Shown one piece after another: positions 28,888-38,076 of a stretch of 64,000 nt of DNA. The notes below the pieces were generated by a model. That model saw only the letters and a program-made list of their open reading frames with translations, made no database searches and was not told the origin of the DNA. Each line of letters opens with the position of its first letter. Position 1 is the first letter of the stretch. Origin of the DNA: Mycobacterium lentiflavum (GTDB lineage Bacteria; Actinomycetota; Actinomycetes; Mycobacteriales; Mycobacteriaceae); contig NZ_CP092423.2 in assembly GCF_022374895.2 (NCBI RefSeq), positions 2,480,001-2,544,000 of the forward strand, in the 5' to 3' direction. The translations under genes and the position numbers were made by a program.

Positions 28888-29067
28888 TCAATCACGCTTT
28901 TCGCCCAGCGTGTCGCCCCGCTGGTGGGCTTCGTCGGCTTGTCCGGAGCGACGGTCCTTCAGCGCGGCGTAGAGGATCACGGCGACGACGATGACGGCCG
29001 GCAAGAAGGCCGGCAGCGCCAACAGCAGCATGTGGTGCCCCAGATACTCGACGTGCTGAGCAGCCAT
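28888..29067 (-). CDS. 59-residue single-pass membrane protein
   Basis: A short protein with a histidine-bearing N terminus (HVEYLGHHM, residues 5-13), one long hydrophobic helix (about 14-36, LLLALPAFLPAVIVVAVILY) and a charged cytoplasmic tail rich in D, E, K and R. It sits upstream of the large membrane gene on the same strand, with 106 bases between them, and faces bioB across a divergent spacer. ATG at 29067. Small subunits of this type are common in membrane oxidase and transporter complexes; that role is a guess. Coding is supported by the coherent topology and position, not by a recognised family. Confidence 0.6.
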   Translation of the reverse strand: MAAQHVEYLGHHMLLLALPAFLPAVIVVAVILYAALKDRRSGQADEAHQRGDTLGEKRD

Positions 29068-29144
29068 GGTTCCCGTATACCCCTGAAGTCGACATATCCA
29101 CGGCCCCGGCTCGCCCACGTCGCGGGCCTGCACGCGCGGGCCGT

Positions 29145-29172
29145 TACCCTACGTTGAACACCGTTTCGTTCA
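29145..29172 (+). promoter_or_regulatory. bioB promoter with candidate BioQ-type operator
   Basis: TACCCT (29145-29150) is a good mycobacterial -10; transcription would start near 29157. Overlapping that point is TGAAC-ACC-GTTTC (29155-29167), close to the TGAAC-N3-GTTAC pattern of the actinobacterial biotin repressor BioQ; a further inverted GTTCA lies at 29168-29172. I infer repression of bioB by BioQ. No such site is evident before bioA. Confidence 0.45.
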
Positions 29173-29240
29173 GGCTGCCACGACGTCGTGGCGGATGTGA
29201 CCGCTGACGCGGACGCGACAAAGATGCAGGGGAGTACTTG

Positions 29241-30278
29241 GTGACTCAAGCGGCAACTCGACCCACCACCGAAGCTGGCCATGACGCAGACATCCTGGCG
29301 GTAGCCCGCCGGCAGGTGCTCGAGGGCGGCGAGGGATTGAGCCGGGACCAGGTCCTTGCGGTGTTGCAACTGTCCGACGACCGGCTCGAGGAGCTGCTGG
29401 CGCTGGCCCACGAGGTGCGGATGCGCTGGTGCGGCCCCGAGGTCGAGGTCGAGGGCATCATCAGCCTCAAGACCGGCGGTTGTCCCGAGGATTGCCACTT
29501 CTGCTCGCAGTCCGGGCTGTTCGCCTCGCCGGTGCGCAGCGCCTGGCTGGACATCCCGAGCCTGGTCGAAGCTGCCAAGCAAACCGCGAAGTCGGGTGCC
29601 ACCGAATTCTGCATCGTGGCCGCGGTCCGCGGTCCGGACAAGCGGCTGATGTCCCAGGTCGCGGCGGGTATCGAGGCGATTCGCAACGAGGTCGAGATCA
29701 ACGTCGCCTGCTCGCTGGGCATGCTGACCGCCGAGCAGGTCGACGAGCTCGCCGCGATGGGCGTGCACCGCTACAACCACAACCTGGAGACCGCCAAGTC
29801 GTTCTTCACCAATGTCGTCACCACCCACACCTGGGAAGAGCGCTGGCAGACGCTGACGATGGTGCGCGACGCGGGCATGGAGGTGTGCTGCGGCGGCATC
29901 CTCGGCATGGGAGAAACCTTGGAGCAGCGCGCGGAATTCGCCGCCGACCTCGCCGAGCTCGGCCCCGACGAGGTGCCCCTGAACTTCCTCAACCCGCGGC
30001 CCGGCACGCCGTTCGGCGACCTCGAAGTGATGCCGGTCAGCGAAGCCCTGAAGTCGGTGGCCGCGTTCCGGCTGGCGTTGCCGCGCACGATGCTGCGCTT
30101 CGCCGGTGGCCGGGAGATCACGCTGGGGGACCTCGGCGCCAAGCAGGGCATCCTCGGTGGGATCAACGCCGTGATCGTCGGGAACTACCTGACCACCCTG
30201 GGCCGGCCCGCCGAATCCGATCTGGAGCTGCTCGAGGATCTGCAGATGCCCATCAAGGCGCTCAATGCCAGCTTGTAA
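29241..30278 (+). CDS. bioB: Biotin synthase BioB
   Basis: A 345-residue radical SAM enzyme that inserts sulphur into dethiobiotin. The 4Fe-4S cysteines are C81, C85 and C88 in [36 protein letters not shown] and [11 protein letters not shown] are biotin synthase signatures; the cysteine and arginine of the auxiliary [2Fe-2S] site are present ([18 protein letters not shown]). GTG at 29241 is chosen over TTG at 29238 because AGGGGAG lies six bases upstream. It matches Rv1589. In H37Rv prophage phiRv1 separates it from bioD; here a membrane-gene cluster does. It is followed by its helper gene bsaP. Confidence 0.97.
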   Translation: MTQAATRPTTEAGHDADILAVARRQVLEGGEGLSRDQVLAVLQLSDDRLEELLALAHEVRMRWCGPEVEVEGIISLKTGGCPEDCHFCSQSGLFASPVRSAWLDIPSLVEAAKQTAKSGATEFCIVAAVRGPDKRLMSQVAAGIEAIRNEVEINVACSLGMLTAEQVDELAAMGVHRYNHNLETAKSFFTNVVTTHTWEERWQTLTMVRDAGMEVCCGGILGMGETLEQRAEFAADLAELGPDEVPLNFLNPRPGTPFGDLEVMPVSEALKSVAAFRLALPRTMLRFAGGREITLGDLGAKQGILGGINAVIVGNYLTTLGRPAESDLELLEDLQMPIKALNASL

Positions 30279-30299
30279 GCCACTCCGTAGCGGCCAGGT

Positions 30300-30536
30300 T
30301 TGAGTCCCGTGGTTCCAGATCTGGGCGCTCCGGTCAGCGCTGGCGTCTATAACGTCTACACCGGGGAATTGGGGGGTACGACGGTGCCCACCGCGGCCCA
30401 GCTGGGCCTTGAGCCCCCGCGCTTCTGCGCCGAATGTGGGCGCCGGATGATCGTTCAGGTCCGCCCCGACGGCTGGCGCGCGCGCTGCTCGCGGCACGGC
30501 GACGTGGACTCGGCGGATCTGGAGACTCGGCGGTGA
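30300..30536 (+). CDS. bsaP: Biotin synthase auxiliary protein BsaP (Rv1590-like)
   Basis: A 78-residue protein downstream of bioB. The C-terminal half has a zinc-ribbon-like cysteine set, [11 protein letters not shown]...CSRHG (CxxC, then C and H about 20 residues later). The Rv1590 family was described as an auxiliary protein needed for mycobacterial biotin synthase activity, with the cysteines holding a metal or Fe-S cluster. The N-terminal YNVYTGE segment is also conserved in my memory of the family. The start may be TTG 30300 or GTG 30309. Its stop overlaps the start of the next gene (GTGA). Confidence 0.88.
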   Translation: MSPVVPDLGAPVSAGVYNVYTGELGGTTVPTAAQLGLEPPRFCAECGRRMIVQVRPDGWRARCSRHGDVDSADLETRR

Positions 30537-31198
30537 CCGAACCCTGGGTGCCCGTTGCTCCCGAACCCGCCGTATCGACGACAGCGCCGCCCGCCGGGCC
30601 GTCGCGGTTGCGCGCGATAATCGTTGCGGTCCTTGGGTTTTCGGCGACCGGCGTGTTGGTGGGCGGCCTGTGGGCGTGGATGGCCCCGCCGATTCACCTG
30701 GTGGTGGCGATCACCCGCTCCGGCGAGCGGGTGCACGACTACCTGGGCGCCGAGTCTGAGCACTTCTTCGATGTGCCGTGCCTGATGCTGGGTCTGCTGA
30801 CGGTGTTGGCGGTGGTGGCCGCGGTGCTGGCGTGGCAGTGGCGCCGGCTGCGGGGCCCGGGCATGGTGGTCGGGCTGGCGCTCGGCATGGTTGGCGCGGC
30901 CAGCGGGGCATCGGCGGTGGGGGCGGTGCTGGCCCTGCTGCGCTACGGCGCACTCGACGTCGACAAGGTGCCGGTGGTGGGCAGCCCCGCCGTGTCCTAC
31001 GTCATCCAGGCGCCGCCGGTGTTCTTCGGGCCCGGCCCGCTGCAGATTGCCACGACGCTGCTGTGGCCCGCGGCCATCGCCGCACTGGTCTATGCCCTGT
31101 TGGCGGCCGGAAGCGCCCACGACGACCTGGGCAGTTCCGGGCTCACCGATCAGCCGTCACACCCGCGGCCGATGGAGCCGGAAGCCTCCGTCTCCTAG
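30533..31198 (+). CDS. Conserved membrane protein, Rv1591-like (DUF2567 type)
   Basis: A 221-residue protein with four predicted membrane segments: one after the proline-rich N terminus (ARIIVAVLG region), then [40 protein letters not shown], and a last one near [20 protein letters not shown] large loop (about 70-100) carries [14 protein letters not shown] at 30533 overlaps the bsaP stop by four bases, so it belongs to the bioB operon. Length equals Rv1591. No function is known; a biotin-related envelope role is possible only by association. Confidence 0.85.
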   Translation: MTEPWVPVAPEPAVSTTAPPAGPSRLRAIIVAVLGFSATGVLVGGLWAWMAPPIHLVVAITRSGERVHDYLGAESEHFFDVPCLMLGLLTVLAVVAAVLAWQWRRLRGPGMVVGLALGMVGAASGASAVGAVLALLRYGALDVDKVPVVGSPAVSYVIQAPPVFFGPGPLQIATTLLWPAAIAALVYALLAAGSAHDDLGSSGLTDQPSHPRPMEPEASVS

Positions 31199-31206
31199 CC
31201 GACGTC

Positions 31207-32547
31207 TCACAGCGGGCGGCGATGAATCTTTCGTCCGGTGAGGACCTTGGCCGCGATCACGCCCAGTCGCATCATGCCCGCATAGGTCATGGGGTTGAAC
31301 GCCGTCGGCCAAACGGTCCTGATCAGGTGTTCATTGATCGGTCGGCGGGCGAAGCGGTCGGTGAGCCAGCGCAGCGTCATCGGCGCCGACAGCGGGTGCA
31401 GGAGCATGTGCTCGTTGAACGCGTCGCGGTGATAGGTGACGCTGGCGCCGCCGGCCGAATAGGCGTCCGCCAGCGCGTCGATGTCGTGGACGTCGATCAG
31501 GTAGTCGTGGACGGCCTGCACGATCAAGACCGGCGGCGCGGGTGTTGCGACGCCCAGCTTGATGTTGTCGAAGACGTACGACACCTCGGGGGTCGACAAG
31601 ATGTCTTCGAGCGGCTCGTCGAGATAGTCGCCCATGTTCTTGCCGGCCATTCGCAGCACGGCCTCGACCGTCGTCATCGACTCCAGCCGGTCCAACAGGG
31701 CGCGTCCTTCGTCGTTCGTGTGCTCTTGGATGACCTTGTTCAAATCGGGGTAAATGTGTGCGAGCGCGGCCACCACCATCGCAGGTAGGCCCGCCAGGAA
31801 GCCGCCGTTGAGGCGCCGGAAGGTATGACCCAGATCGCCGACCGGCGATCCCAGCACCGCCCCGACAATGTCGAGCTCGGGCGCGTAGTCGGCGCACATT
31901 TCGGCGGCCCACGCGCTGGCCAGCCCGCCGCCGGAGTATCCCCACAGCCCGACCGGCGCCGATCGAGAAGTTGGGATCCGGGCCGAATTCATGGCAGCCC
32001 GGATGCCGTCGAGGGTGCGGTAGCCCGGCTCGTAGGGGGCACCCCACATGCCCAGCAGCCCTTCGTGGTCGGGCACCGAGACCACCCAACCTTCGGCGAC
32101 GGCCGCGGCCACCAGGAAGAGCTCCAATTGGGCGATGGAACCGAGAGCCTTCGATCTCCTGCGCAGCGCATAGGACGGAAAGCAGCGCGCCGACATGGCG
32201 TCGATCGCGCACTGATACGAAAGCAGCGGGCTGTTCTGTCCGACCACGCGTTCGGCCGGGATGAGGACCGTCGTCACGCACGCCTCGGGGGCGCCGTTCA
32301 TGTCCGTGGTCCGGTAGAGCAGCTGGATGGCCGAAACCGATTGCGGAATCAGGCCGAGAAAGGCCAGTTCCACCTCGCGGGAGCGCAGCACGGTGCCGGG
32401 CTCGGCGTGTCGGAAACCGGAAGGCGGCTGATAGAACGGGTCGTCCGAGGGCAGCAGCGGGCGCGCCTTGGGCTGCAATTCCTCGTGTGGCGGCCGACCA
32501 ATCCATTCCGCACCGTCGGTACCTGCCAAATTGCCGAGTTCAACCAA
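31207..32547 (-). CDS. Secretory-type lipase/esterase, Rv1592c-like
   Basis: A 446-residue alpha/beta hydrolase of the LIP (secretory lipase) family. The nucleophile elbow is GYSGGG ([16 protein letters not shown]); an aspartate in VSVPDHEG and a histidine near [13 protein letters not shown] complete a plausible triad with [11 protein letters not shown]. No signal peptide is visible. A TTG at 32547 preceded by AGAAGGGA gives exactly the 446 residues I recall for Rv1592c; the longer ATG at 32586 lacks a ribosome-binding site. It is convergent with the bioB operon, eight bases apart. The substrate is unknown. Confidence 0.88.
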   Translation of the reverse strand: MVELGNLAGTDGAEWIGRPPHEELQPKARPLLPSDDPFYQPPSGFRHAEPGTVLRSREVELAFLGLIPQSVSAIQLLYRTTDMNGAPEACVTTVLIPAERVVGQNSPLLSYQCAIDAMSARCFPSYALRRRSKALGSIAQLELFLVAAAVAEGWVVSVPDHEGLLGMWGAPYEPGYRTLDGIRAAMNSARIPTSRSAPVGLWGYSGGGLASAWAAEMCADYAPELDIVGAVLGSPVGDLGHTFRRLNGGFLAGLPAMVVAALAHIYPDLNKVIQEHTNDEGRALLDRLESMTTVEAVLRMAGKNMGDYLDEPLEDILSTPEVSYVFDNIKLGVATPAPPVLIVQAVHDYLIDVHDIDALADAYSAGGASVTYHRDAFNEHMLLHPLSAPMTLRWLTDRFARRPINEHLIRTVWPTAFNPMTYAGMMRLGVIAAKVLTGRKIHRRPL

Positions 32548-32658
32548 TTCAGGATCCCTTCTAGGCCATCGGGCATCTTCCCGCATGAACAGTCGGTAAC
32601 CAAACTGTAATGGCCAGGCTGTGAGCGATTGCTCGTCAAGCCGGTCCGGTGGCGCAGA

Positions 32659-33381
32659 TTAAGGCTGGCCGGGCGGCCGCAGCGCGGCAAATTCGTCGGT
32701 CACTCGCAGTGCGGCTTCGGTGAAGTGGTACAAAGCCGCCGGTCGCCCACCGCTGCGACCCGACTGCGCGATGGTGCCGGTCTGGGTGATCACGCCGCGA
32801 CGGACCAGCACCCGCTGCAGATTCGTCGCATCCACTTGGTAGCCCAGCGTAGCGCTGTAGATGTCGCGCAGCGTAGAGAGCGCGAATTCCTTTGGCGCTA
32901 AGGCGAATCCGATGTTGGTGTAGGACATCTTGGCGACCAGCCGGGCATGTGCGTGCGTCACCATCGGGCCGTGGTCGAACGCCATCGGCGGCAGCGCACT
33001 CACCGGGTGCCACCGGGTGTCCGGCGGCAGCTCCGGAGTGGCGGGGGAGGGCACCAGGCCCAGGAAGGTCGACGCGATCACCCGCGCGCCCGGCACGCGG
33101 CCCGGGTCGGAAAAAACGGCGAGCTGCTCCAGGTGGGCCAGCTCGCGCAAATCCACTTTCTCGGCCAGTTGGCGCCGCACCGACGTGGTCATGTCCTCGT
33201 CGTTACGCAACCGTCCGCCCGGCAGCGACCAGGAGCCGCGTTGGGGATCGCGCGCACGTTCCCATAACAGCACGTTAAGCTGCGGTTTTCCCTTTCGGGA
33301 GGCTCCCTTAACCTGCTCGGTCGCCTGGTGAACCTGGAACACGACCGCGAGCACTTCATGCGCGGTGCTACCATTGGGCAT
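32659..33381 (-). CDS. nrtR: NrtR-type transcriptional regulator of NAD synthesis (Nudix + winged helix)
   Basis: A 240-residue two-domain protein. Residues about 8-150 are Nudix-like, but the Nudix box ([22 protein letters not shown]) lacks the normal REUxEE acids, so it should bind an NAD-pathway ligand such as ADP-ribose without hydrolysing it. Residues about 160-240 form a winged helix ([25 protein letters not shown]). NrtR repressors control nadABC in actinobacteria and in M. smegmatis. It is divergent from nadA with a palindromic box against its start codon. It matches Rv1593c. Confidence 0.9.
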   Translation of the reverse strand: MPNGSTAHEVLAVVFQVHQATEQVKGASRKGKPQLNVLLWERARDPQRGSWSLPGGRLRNDEDMTTSVRRQLAEKVDLRELAHLEQLAVFSDPGRVPGARVIASTFLGLVPSPATPELPPDTRWHPVSALPPMAFDHGPMVTHAHARLVAKMSYTNIGFALAPKEFALSTLRDIYSATLGYQVDATNLQRVLVRRGVITQTGTIAQSGRSGGRPAALYHFTEAALRVTDEFAALRPPGQP

Positions 33382-33404
33382 GTTTTCGATTGTAAGTCGA
33401 AAAC
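33382..33404. promoter_or_regulatory. NrtR operator between nrtR and nadA
   Basis: Perfect 8-base arms GTTTTCGA (33382-33389) and TCGAAAAC (33397-33404) are separated by seven bases. The half-site AGTCGAAA recurs at 33411-33418. The palindrome touches the nrtR start codon and lies 24 bases before the nadA start, so one repressor could shut both genes. The sequence is seen; the regulator assignment comes from the adjacent nrtR. Confidence 0.8.
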
Positions 33405-33427
33405 CTCCTAAGTCGAAAGGAGTCGCC

Positions 33428-34477
33428 GTGACGGTCATGAATCGCACGGACCCGCTCGCCGAAGACATGATTGCCGGCATCACCAATTCCCCCGCCGGTT
33501 ACGGCGGCGTCGATGGTGATGAGCAGTGGGCCAACGAGATTCGCCGTCTGGCGAACCTGCGGGGCGCCACCGTCCTCGCCCACAACTACCAGCTGCCCGC
33601 GATTCAGGACGTGGCCGATCACGTCGGCGATTCGCTGGCGCTGTCGCGGATCGCCGCCGAAGCGCCGGAGGACACCATCGTGTTCTGCGGTGTGCACTTC
33701 ATGGCCGAGACCGCCAAGATTCTGAGCCCGCAGAAGACCGTGCTGATCCCGGATCAGCGGGCCGGTTGCTCGCTGGCCGATTCGATCACACCCGACGAGC
33801 TGAGCGCCTGGAAGGACGAACACCCCGGCGCCGTCGTCGTCTCCTACGTCAACACCACCGCGGCGGTGAAGGCGCTCACCGACATCTGCTGCACCTCGTC
33901 CAACGCGGTCGACGTGGTCGAGTCGATCGACCCCGATCGCGAGGTGCTGTTCTGCCCGGACCAGTTCCTGGGCGCCCACGTCCGTCGGGTGACCGGCCGC
34001 AAGAACATCCACGTGTGGGCCGGCGAATGCCACGTGCACGCCGGAATCAACGGCGACGAGCTCACCGATCAGGCCCGCGCCAATCCCGACGCCGAACTGT
34101 ATGTGCACCCCGAATGTGGTTGCGCCACTTCGGCGCTGTACCTCGCCGGCGAGGGAGCCTTCCCCGCCGAGCGGGTCAAGATCCTTTCCACCGGCGGCAT
34201 GTTGGACGCCGCATACCAGACGCGGGCCCGCAAGGTCCTGGTTGCTACCGAGGTCGGCATGCTGCACCAATTACGCCGAGCCGCACCGGAAGTCGACTTC
34301 CAGGCGGTCAACGACCGCGCGTCCTGCAAGTACATGAAGATGATCACCCCTGCGGCGCTGCTGCGCTGCCTGGTCGAAGGCGCCGACGAGGTGCACGTCG
34401 ACCCGGAAATCGCGGCGGCGGGCCGACGCAGCGTGCAGCGCATGATCGAAATCGGCCAGCCGGGCGGCGGCGAATGA
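33428..34477 (+). CDS. nadA: Quinolinate synthase NadA
   Basis: A 349-residue [4Fe-4S] enzyme that condenses iminoaspartate with dihydroxyacetone phosphate to quinolinate, in de novo NAD synthesis. Signatures are [34 protein letters not shown] (first cluster cysteine), CTSSNAV (second region) and HPECGC (third). The GTG at 33428 has AAAGGAG six bases upstream and gives the Rv1594 length. Longer in-frame starts would run through the operator. Its stop overlaps the nadB start by four bases (ATGA). NrtR should control it. Confidence 0.96.
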   Translation: MTVMNRTDPLAEDMIAGITNSPAGYGGVDGDEQWANEIRRLANLRGATVLAHNYQLPAIQDVADHVGDSLALSRIAAEAPEDTIVFCGVHFMAETAKILSPQKTVLIPDQRAGCSLADSITPDELSAWKDEHPGAVVVSYVNTTAAVKALTDICCTSSNAVDVVESIDPDREVLFCPDQFLGAHVRRVTGRKNIHVWAGECHVHAGINGDELTDQARANPDAELYVHPECGCATSALYLAGEGAFPAERVKILSTGGMLDAAYQTRARKVLVATEVGMLHQLRRAAPEVDFQAVNDRASCKYMKMITPAALLRCLVEGADEVHVDPEIAAAGRRSVQRMIEIGQPGGGE

Positions 34478-36042
34478 TGCCCCGCCCCGCCTGGACCGAT
34501 AGCGCCGACGTCGTCGTCATCGGCACGGGTGTCGGGGGGTTGGCCGCCGCGCTGGCGGCGCACCGTGCCGGCCGCAACGTCGTCGTTCTCAGCAAGTCTG
34601 AAGAAACCCACGGGGGCACGGCTACGCACTACGCGCAGGGCGGGATCGCGGTCGTGCTGCCGGACAACGACGACTCCGTCGAGGCCCATGTCGCCGACAC
34701 CCTGGCCGCGGGTGCCGGAATGTGCGATCCCGGCGCGGTCTACTCGATCGTCGCCGACGGCTACCGCGCGGTCAGCGAATTAGTCTCGGCCGGTGCGCGA
34801 TTCGACGAGTCAATGCCCGGCCAGTGGGCGCTGACCCGCGAGGGCGGGCATTCGCGACGGCGCATCGTTCATGCCGGCGGCGACGCCACCGGCGCCGAGG
34901 TGCAGCGGGCACTCGACCACGCCGCCCGGATGCTGGATATCCGCTGCAGTCACGTGGCGTTGCGGGTGCTGCACGACGGCACGGCGGTGACCGGCGTGGC
35001 CGTGGGCAATCCGGACGGCGTCGGGATCATCAGCGCGCCCTCGGTGATCCTGGCCTCCGGCGGCCTCGGGCATCTCTACAGCGCGACCACCAACCCCGAC
35101 GGATCCACCGGCGACGGAATCGCTTTGGCGTTGTGGGCCGGCGTCGCGGTGAGCGACCTCGAGTTCATCCAGTTCCACCCGACCATGTTATTCGGCGGCC
35201 AGGCCGACGGTCGTCGGCCGCTGATCACCGAGGCCATCCGCGGCGAGGGTGCGGTATTGGTTGATCGGCAAGGCAATTCGGTCACCGCCGGAGTGCACCC
35301 GATGGGCGACCTGGCGCCGCGCGATGTCGTCGCGGGGGCCATCGACGCGCGGCTGAGGGCCACCGGCGACGAATGCGTCTTCCTCGACGCGCGTGGCATC
35401 GACGGCTTCGAGGCCCGTTTCCCCAACGTGACCGCCGCGTGCCGGGCAGCCGGCGTAGACCCTGTCCGCCAACCTATCCCGGTGGTGCCGGGAGCCCACT
35501 ACAGCTGCGGCGGCGTGGTCACCGATGTGCACGGTCAGACCGAGCTGCCCGGGCTGTTCGCCGCCGGTGAGGTGGCCCGCACCGGCATGCACGGGGCTAA
35601 TCGCTTGGCGTCCAACAGCTTGCTGGAAGGCCTGGTGGTGGGTGGCCGCGCGGGGAAGGCCGCTTCCATACATGCGCTGTCGGCCGGACGGGCGCTCGCG
35701 ATCCCGCCCGATCCGATCGCCCACACCGCGTCGAAACGCCGCGAACTGCAATCCGCGATGACGCGCGACGCGTCGGTGGTCCGTGACGCGTCAGGGCTGC
35801 AGCGCTTGTCCGAGACGCTGTCTCGGGCGCGGGTGCGCGTGATCGAGGGCCGTCGCGATTTCGAGGACGTCGCGTTGACGCTGACCGCCCGCGCGGTGGC
35901 CGCTGCGGCGTTGGCCCGCAGTGAAAGCCGGGGGTGCCACCACCGCGCCGAGTACCCGGAGTCCGCGCCGCAAAAGGCCCGCAGCATCATGGTCCGGTCG
36001 GCCGACACGGTGTACGCCGAAGAGCTGGCGGCGGTGTCCTGA
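34474..36042 (+). CDS. nadB: L-aspartate oxidase NadB
   Basis: A 522-residue FAD enzyme that oxidises L-aspartate to iminoaspartate for NadA. The FAD dinucleotide motif is [21 protein letters not shown] at the N terminus; other signatures are [47 protein letters not shown] and [16 protein letters not shown]. The ATG at 34474 overlaps the nadA stop; a second ATG follows at 34477. The reading frame is open far upstream inside nadA, but nothing there is conserved for NadB. It matches Rv1595. Confidence 0.97.
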   Translation: MMPRPAWTDSADVVVIGTGVGGLAAALAAHRAGRNVVVLSKSEETHGGTATHYAQGGIAVVLPDNDDSVEAHVADTLAAGAGMCDPGAVYSIVADGYRAVSELVSAGARFDESMPGQWALTREGGHSRRRIVHAGGDATGAEVQRALDHAARMLDIRCSHVALRVLHDGTAVTGVAVGNPDGVGIISAPSVILASGGLGHLYSATTNPDGSTGDGIALALWAGVAVSDLEFIQFHPTMLFGGQADGRRPLITEAIRGEGAVLVDRQGNSVTAGVHPMGDLAPRDVVAGAIDARLRATGDECVFLDARGIDGFEARFPNVTAACRAAGVDPVRQPIPVVPGAHYSCGGVVTDVHGQTELPGLFAAGEVARTGMHGANRLASNSLLEGLVVGGRAGKAASIHALSAGRALAIPPDPIAHTASKRRELQSAMTRDASVVRDASGLQRLSETLSRARVRVIEGRRDFEDVALTLTARAVAAAALARSESRGCHHRAEYPESAPQKARSIMVRSADTVYAEELAAVS

Positions 36043-36908
36043 TGGCTGCCCTGATGACACTGTCCGACGCCGAGCTGGCCGTTGCCCTCGACACCGTGCG
36101 GCGTGGCCTGGACGAGGATCTGCGCTACGGACCCGACATCACCACCCTCGCGACGGTGCCCGCCGGCGACGCGACGGCGGCCATGGTGCCCCGGGAAGCA
36201 GGCGTCATCGCCGGGTTGGATGTCGGCCTGCTGGTGCTCGACGAGGTGCTCGGTGCCGGCGGCTATCAGGTGCTCGATCGCGTCGACGACGGTGCCCGTG
36301 TGCAGCCCGGCCAGCCTGTTTTGACCGTGCGGGCCGAGAACCGCGGGCTGTTGACCGCCGAGCGCACGATGCTGAACCTGATCTGCCACCTGTCGGGGAT
36401 CGCCACCGCGACCGCGGCCTGGGTGGACGCCGTCAGCGGCACCAAGGCGCAGGTCCGCGACACCCGCAAGACGCTGCCCGGCCTGCGTGCCCTGCAGAAG
36501 TACGCGGTCCGGGTCGGCGGCGGGGTCAACCACCGCCTCGGGCTGGGCGACGCCGCACTGATCAAGGACAACCACGTCGCGGCGGCCGGATCCGTCGTCG
36601 AGGCGCTGCGCGCGGTGCGCGAGGCCGCACCCGATCTGCCGTGCGAGGTCGAAGTCGACTCGCTCGAGCAGCTCGACGAGGTACTGCCCGAAAAGCCGGA
36701 GCTGATCCTGTTGGACAATTTCCCGGTGTGGCAGACCCAGATCGCCGTGCAGCGTCGTGACTCCCGCGCGCCCACGGTGCTGCTCGAGTCGTCGGGCGGG
36801 CTGAGCCTGCAGACCGCCGCGGATTACGCCGGCACCGGAGTGGACTACCTGGCCGTCGGCGCGCTGACGCACTCGGTACGCGTGCTCGATATCGGGCTGG
36901 ACATGTAG
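36042..36908 (+). CDS. nadC: Nicotinate-nucleotide pyrophosphorylase (quinolinate phosphoribosyltransferase) NadC
   Basis: A 288-residue enzyme converting quinolinate and PRPP to nicotinate mononucleotide, the last step of the nadABC route. It contains RDTRKTLPGLRALQKYAV, GGGVNHRLGLGDAALIKDNH and VEVDSLEQLDEVL, the PRPP and quinolinate binding blocks, and ends with GALTHSVRVLDIGLDM. The ATG at 36042 overlaps the nadB stop by one base; ATG 36054 would remove four residues. It matches Rv1596. With NadA and NadB it forms one operon under NrtR. Confidence 0.97.
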   Translation: MAALMTLSDAELAVALDTVRRGLDEDLRYGPDITTLATVPAGDATAAMVPREAGVIAGLDVGLLVLDEVLGAGGYQVLDRVDDGARVQPGQPVLTVRAENRGLLTAERTMLNLICHLSGIATATAAWVDAVSGTKAQVRDTRKTLPGLRALQKYAVRVGGGVNHRLGLGDAALIKDNHVAAAGSVVEALRAVREAAPDLPCEVEVDSLEQLDEVLPEKPELILLDNFPVWQTQIAVQRRDSRAPTVLLESSGGLSLQTAADYAGTGVDYLAVGALTHSVRVLDIGLDM

Positions 36909-36919
36909 GGCTGGCCCAG

Positions 36920-37948
36920 ATGCGGCAGCTGACCTTCGAAGACGCCGGGCGGTATATCTGGCGCGACGTGCCGGAGCCGGAAATCACCGCGCCGGACCAA
37001 GCCGTGGTCAGGCCGCTGGTGGTGGCCTGCTGCGACCTCGACATCGCGGTTGCCAACGGCCAGGCGCCGCTGCCGCCCGGCTACGCCGTCGGGCACGAGG
37101 GGCTGGCCGAGGTGGTGGCCGTCGGCGATGCCGTCGGCACCGTCCGGCCGGGCGACTGGGTCGTGGTGCCGTTCCAGATCAGCTGCGGCAGCTGCTCGGC
37201 TTGCCGCCGCGGCGTGACCGGCTCGTGTGGCTCGGTGCCGCTGATGGCGATGTACGGTCTCGGCCCGCTCGCCGGTCTCAACGGCGGCGGATTCATGTCG
37301 GACGAGGTGCTGGTGCCCTACGCCGACGCGATGCTGCTCCCCGTCCCGGACGGCGTGCAGCCCAACGCGATCGCCTCGCTGTCGGACAACATCCCCGACG
37401 GCTGGCGGGCGGTGGGGCCGTATGCGGCCGAGTTGGCCGCGCTCGATCCGGCCGACCGCCGCGTGCTGGTGGTGGGCAAGCTCTCGATCGGGCTGTACGC
37501 CGCCGCGTTCGCGGCCGCGCTGGGAGCGCGCGTCGACTACGTCGACCACGATGTGCGCCGGCTGGCGGCCGCCGAGAAGCTCGGCGCGGTGGTCCACGAT
37601 CGGGTGAAGCCCGACAAGACCTGGGAGCCTTACCCGGTGACGGTGCACACCTCCGCCGATCCGTCGCTGCTGGCCGCCACGCTGCGGGCGACCTGGCCGG
37701 ACGGCGTGTGCACCGATACCGGGATCTACTACCAGCCGATCGTCGAGATGCCGCTGCTGCCGATGTACACCCGCGGGGTGAGGTTCGTCACCGGGCGGGT
37801 CAACGCGCGGTCGGCCATTCCGCGGGTGCTGGAGCTGCTGGCCGGCGGATGCGACCTGTCACCGGCCCTCGACCGGGTGGTGCCCTGGGCCGAAGCGCCC
37901 TCGGTGTGGCCGACGATGACCGGCAAGACCGTCTTCACCCGGGCGTAG
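36920..37948 (+). CDS. Zinc-type medium-chain dehydrogenase (alcohol dehydrogenase family)
   Basis: A 342-residue MDR protein. Structural zinc cysteines are in CGSCSACRRGVTGSC; catalytic zinc ligands are the cysteine pair at VVACCDLD and the GHEG motif. The Rossmann turn is unusual (VVGKLSIGLYAAAFAAALGA instead of GxGxxG), followed by a VDHD acidic strand end, so coenzyme use is uncertain. It lies 11 bases after nadC and may be read with the nad operon, though a role in NAD synthesis is not implied. H37Rv has the unrelated Rv1597 here, so it is accessory. The substrate is unknown. Confidence 0.85.
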   Translation: MRQLTFEDAGRYIWRDVPEPEITAPDQAVVRPLVVACCDLDIAVANGQAPLPPGYAVGHEGLAEVVAVGDAVGTVRPGDWVVVPFQISCGSCSACRRGVTGSCGSVPLMAMYGLGPLAGLNGGGFMSDEVLVPYADAMLLPVPDGVQPNAIASLSDNIPDGWRAVGPYAAELAALDPADRRVLVVGKLSIGLYAAAFAAALGARVDYVDHDVRRLAAAEKLGAVVHDRVKPDKTWEPYPVTVHTSADPSLLAATLRATWPDGVCTDTGIYYQPIVEMPLLPMYTRGVRFVTGRVNARSAIPRVLELLAGGCDLSPALDRVVPWAEAPSVWPTMTGKTVFTRA

Positions 37949-37975
37949 ACCTTCTGGCGTCGCTCGTCCGGTGTC

Positions 37976-38050
37976 GAGTGTGCGTCCTGGGCGGCGACCC
38001 GCCGGCGCAGGCCGCCGCCAGCGCACGGTCAAGGGCGCGGGCGCACACTC
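37976..38050. repeat. Inverted repeat GAGTGTGCG / CGCACACTC between convergent genes
   Basis: GAGTGTGCG (37976-37984) and CGCACACTC (38042-38050) flank a GC-rich 57-base core in the 128-base gap between the dehydrogenase and the convergent Rv1598c-like gene. It may act as a bidirectional terminator or be a dispersed mycobacterial intergenic element; the 9-mer also occurs at 2313. Confidence 0.45.
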
Positions 38051-38076
38051 AACGCGGCAGTAGGCCGCGCCGCGGT

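Noticed and set aside
25227..29067. Prophage or integrative element carrying the membrane cluster
   Set aside because: No integrase, attachment repeats, phage genes or composition break were seen; gene junctions are operon-like.
33526..34473. Long in-frame extension of nadB over the whole of nadA
   Set aside because: The extension translates to arginine-rich sequence typical of the wrong frame, while nadA is intact in another frame; the ATG overlapping the nadA stop is the proper nadB start.
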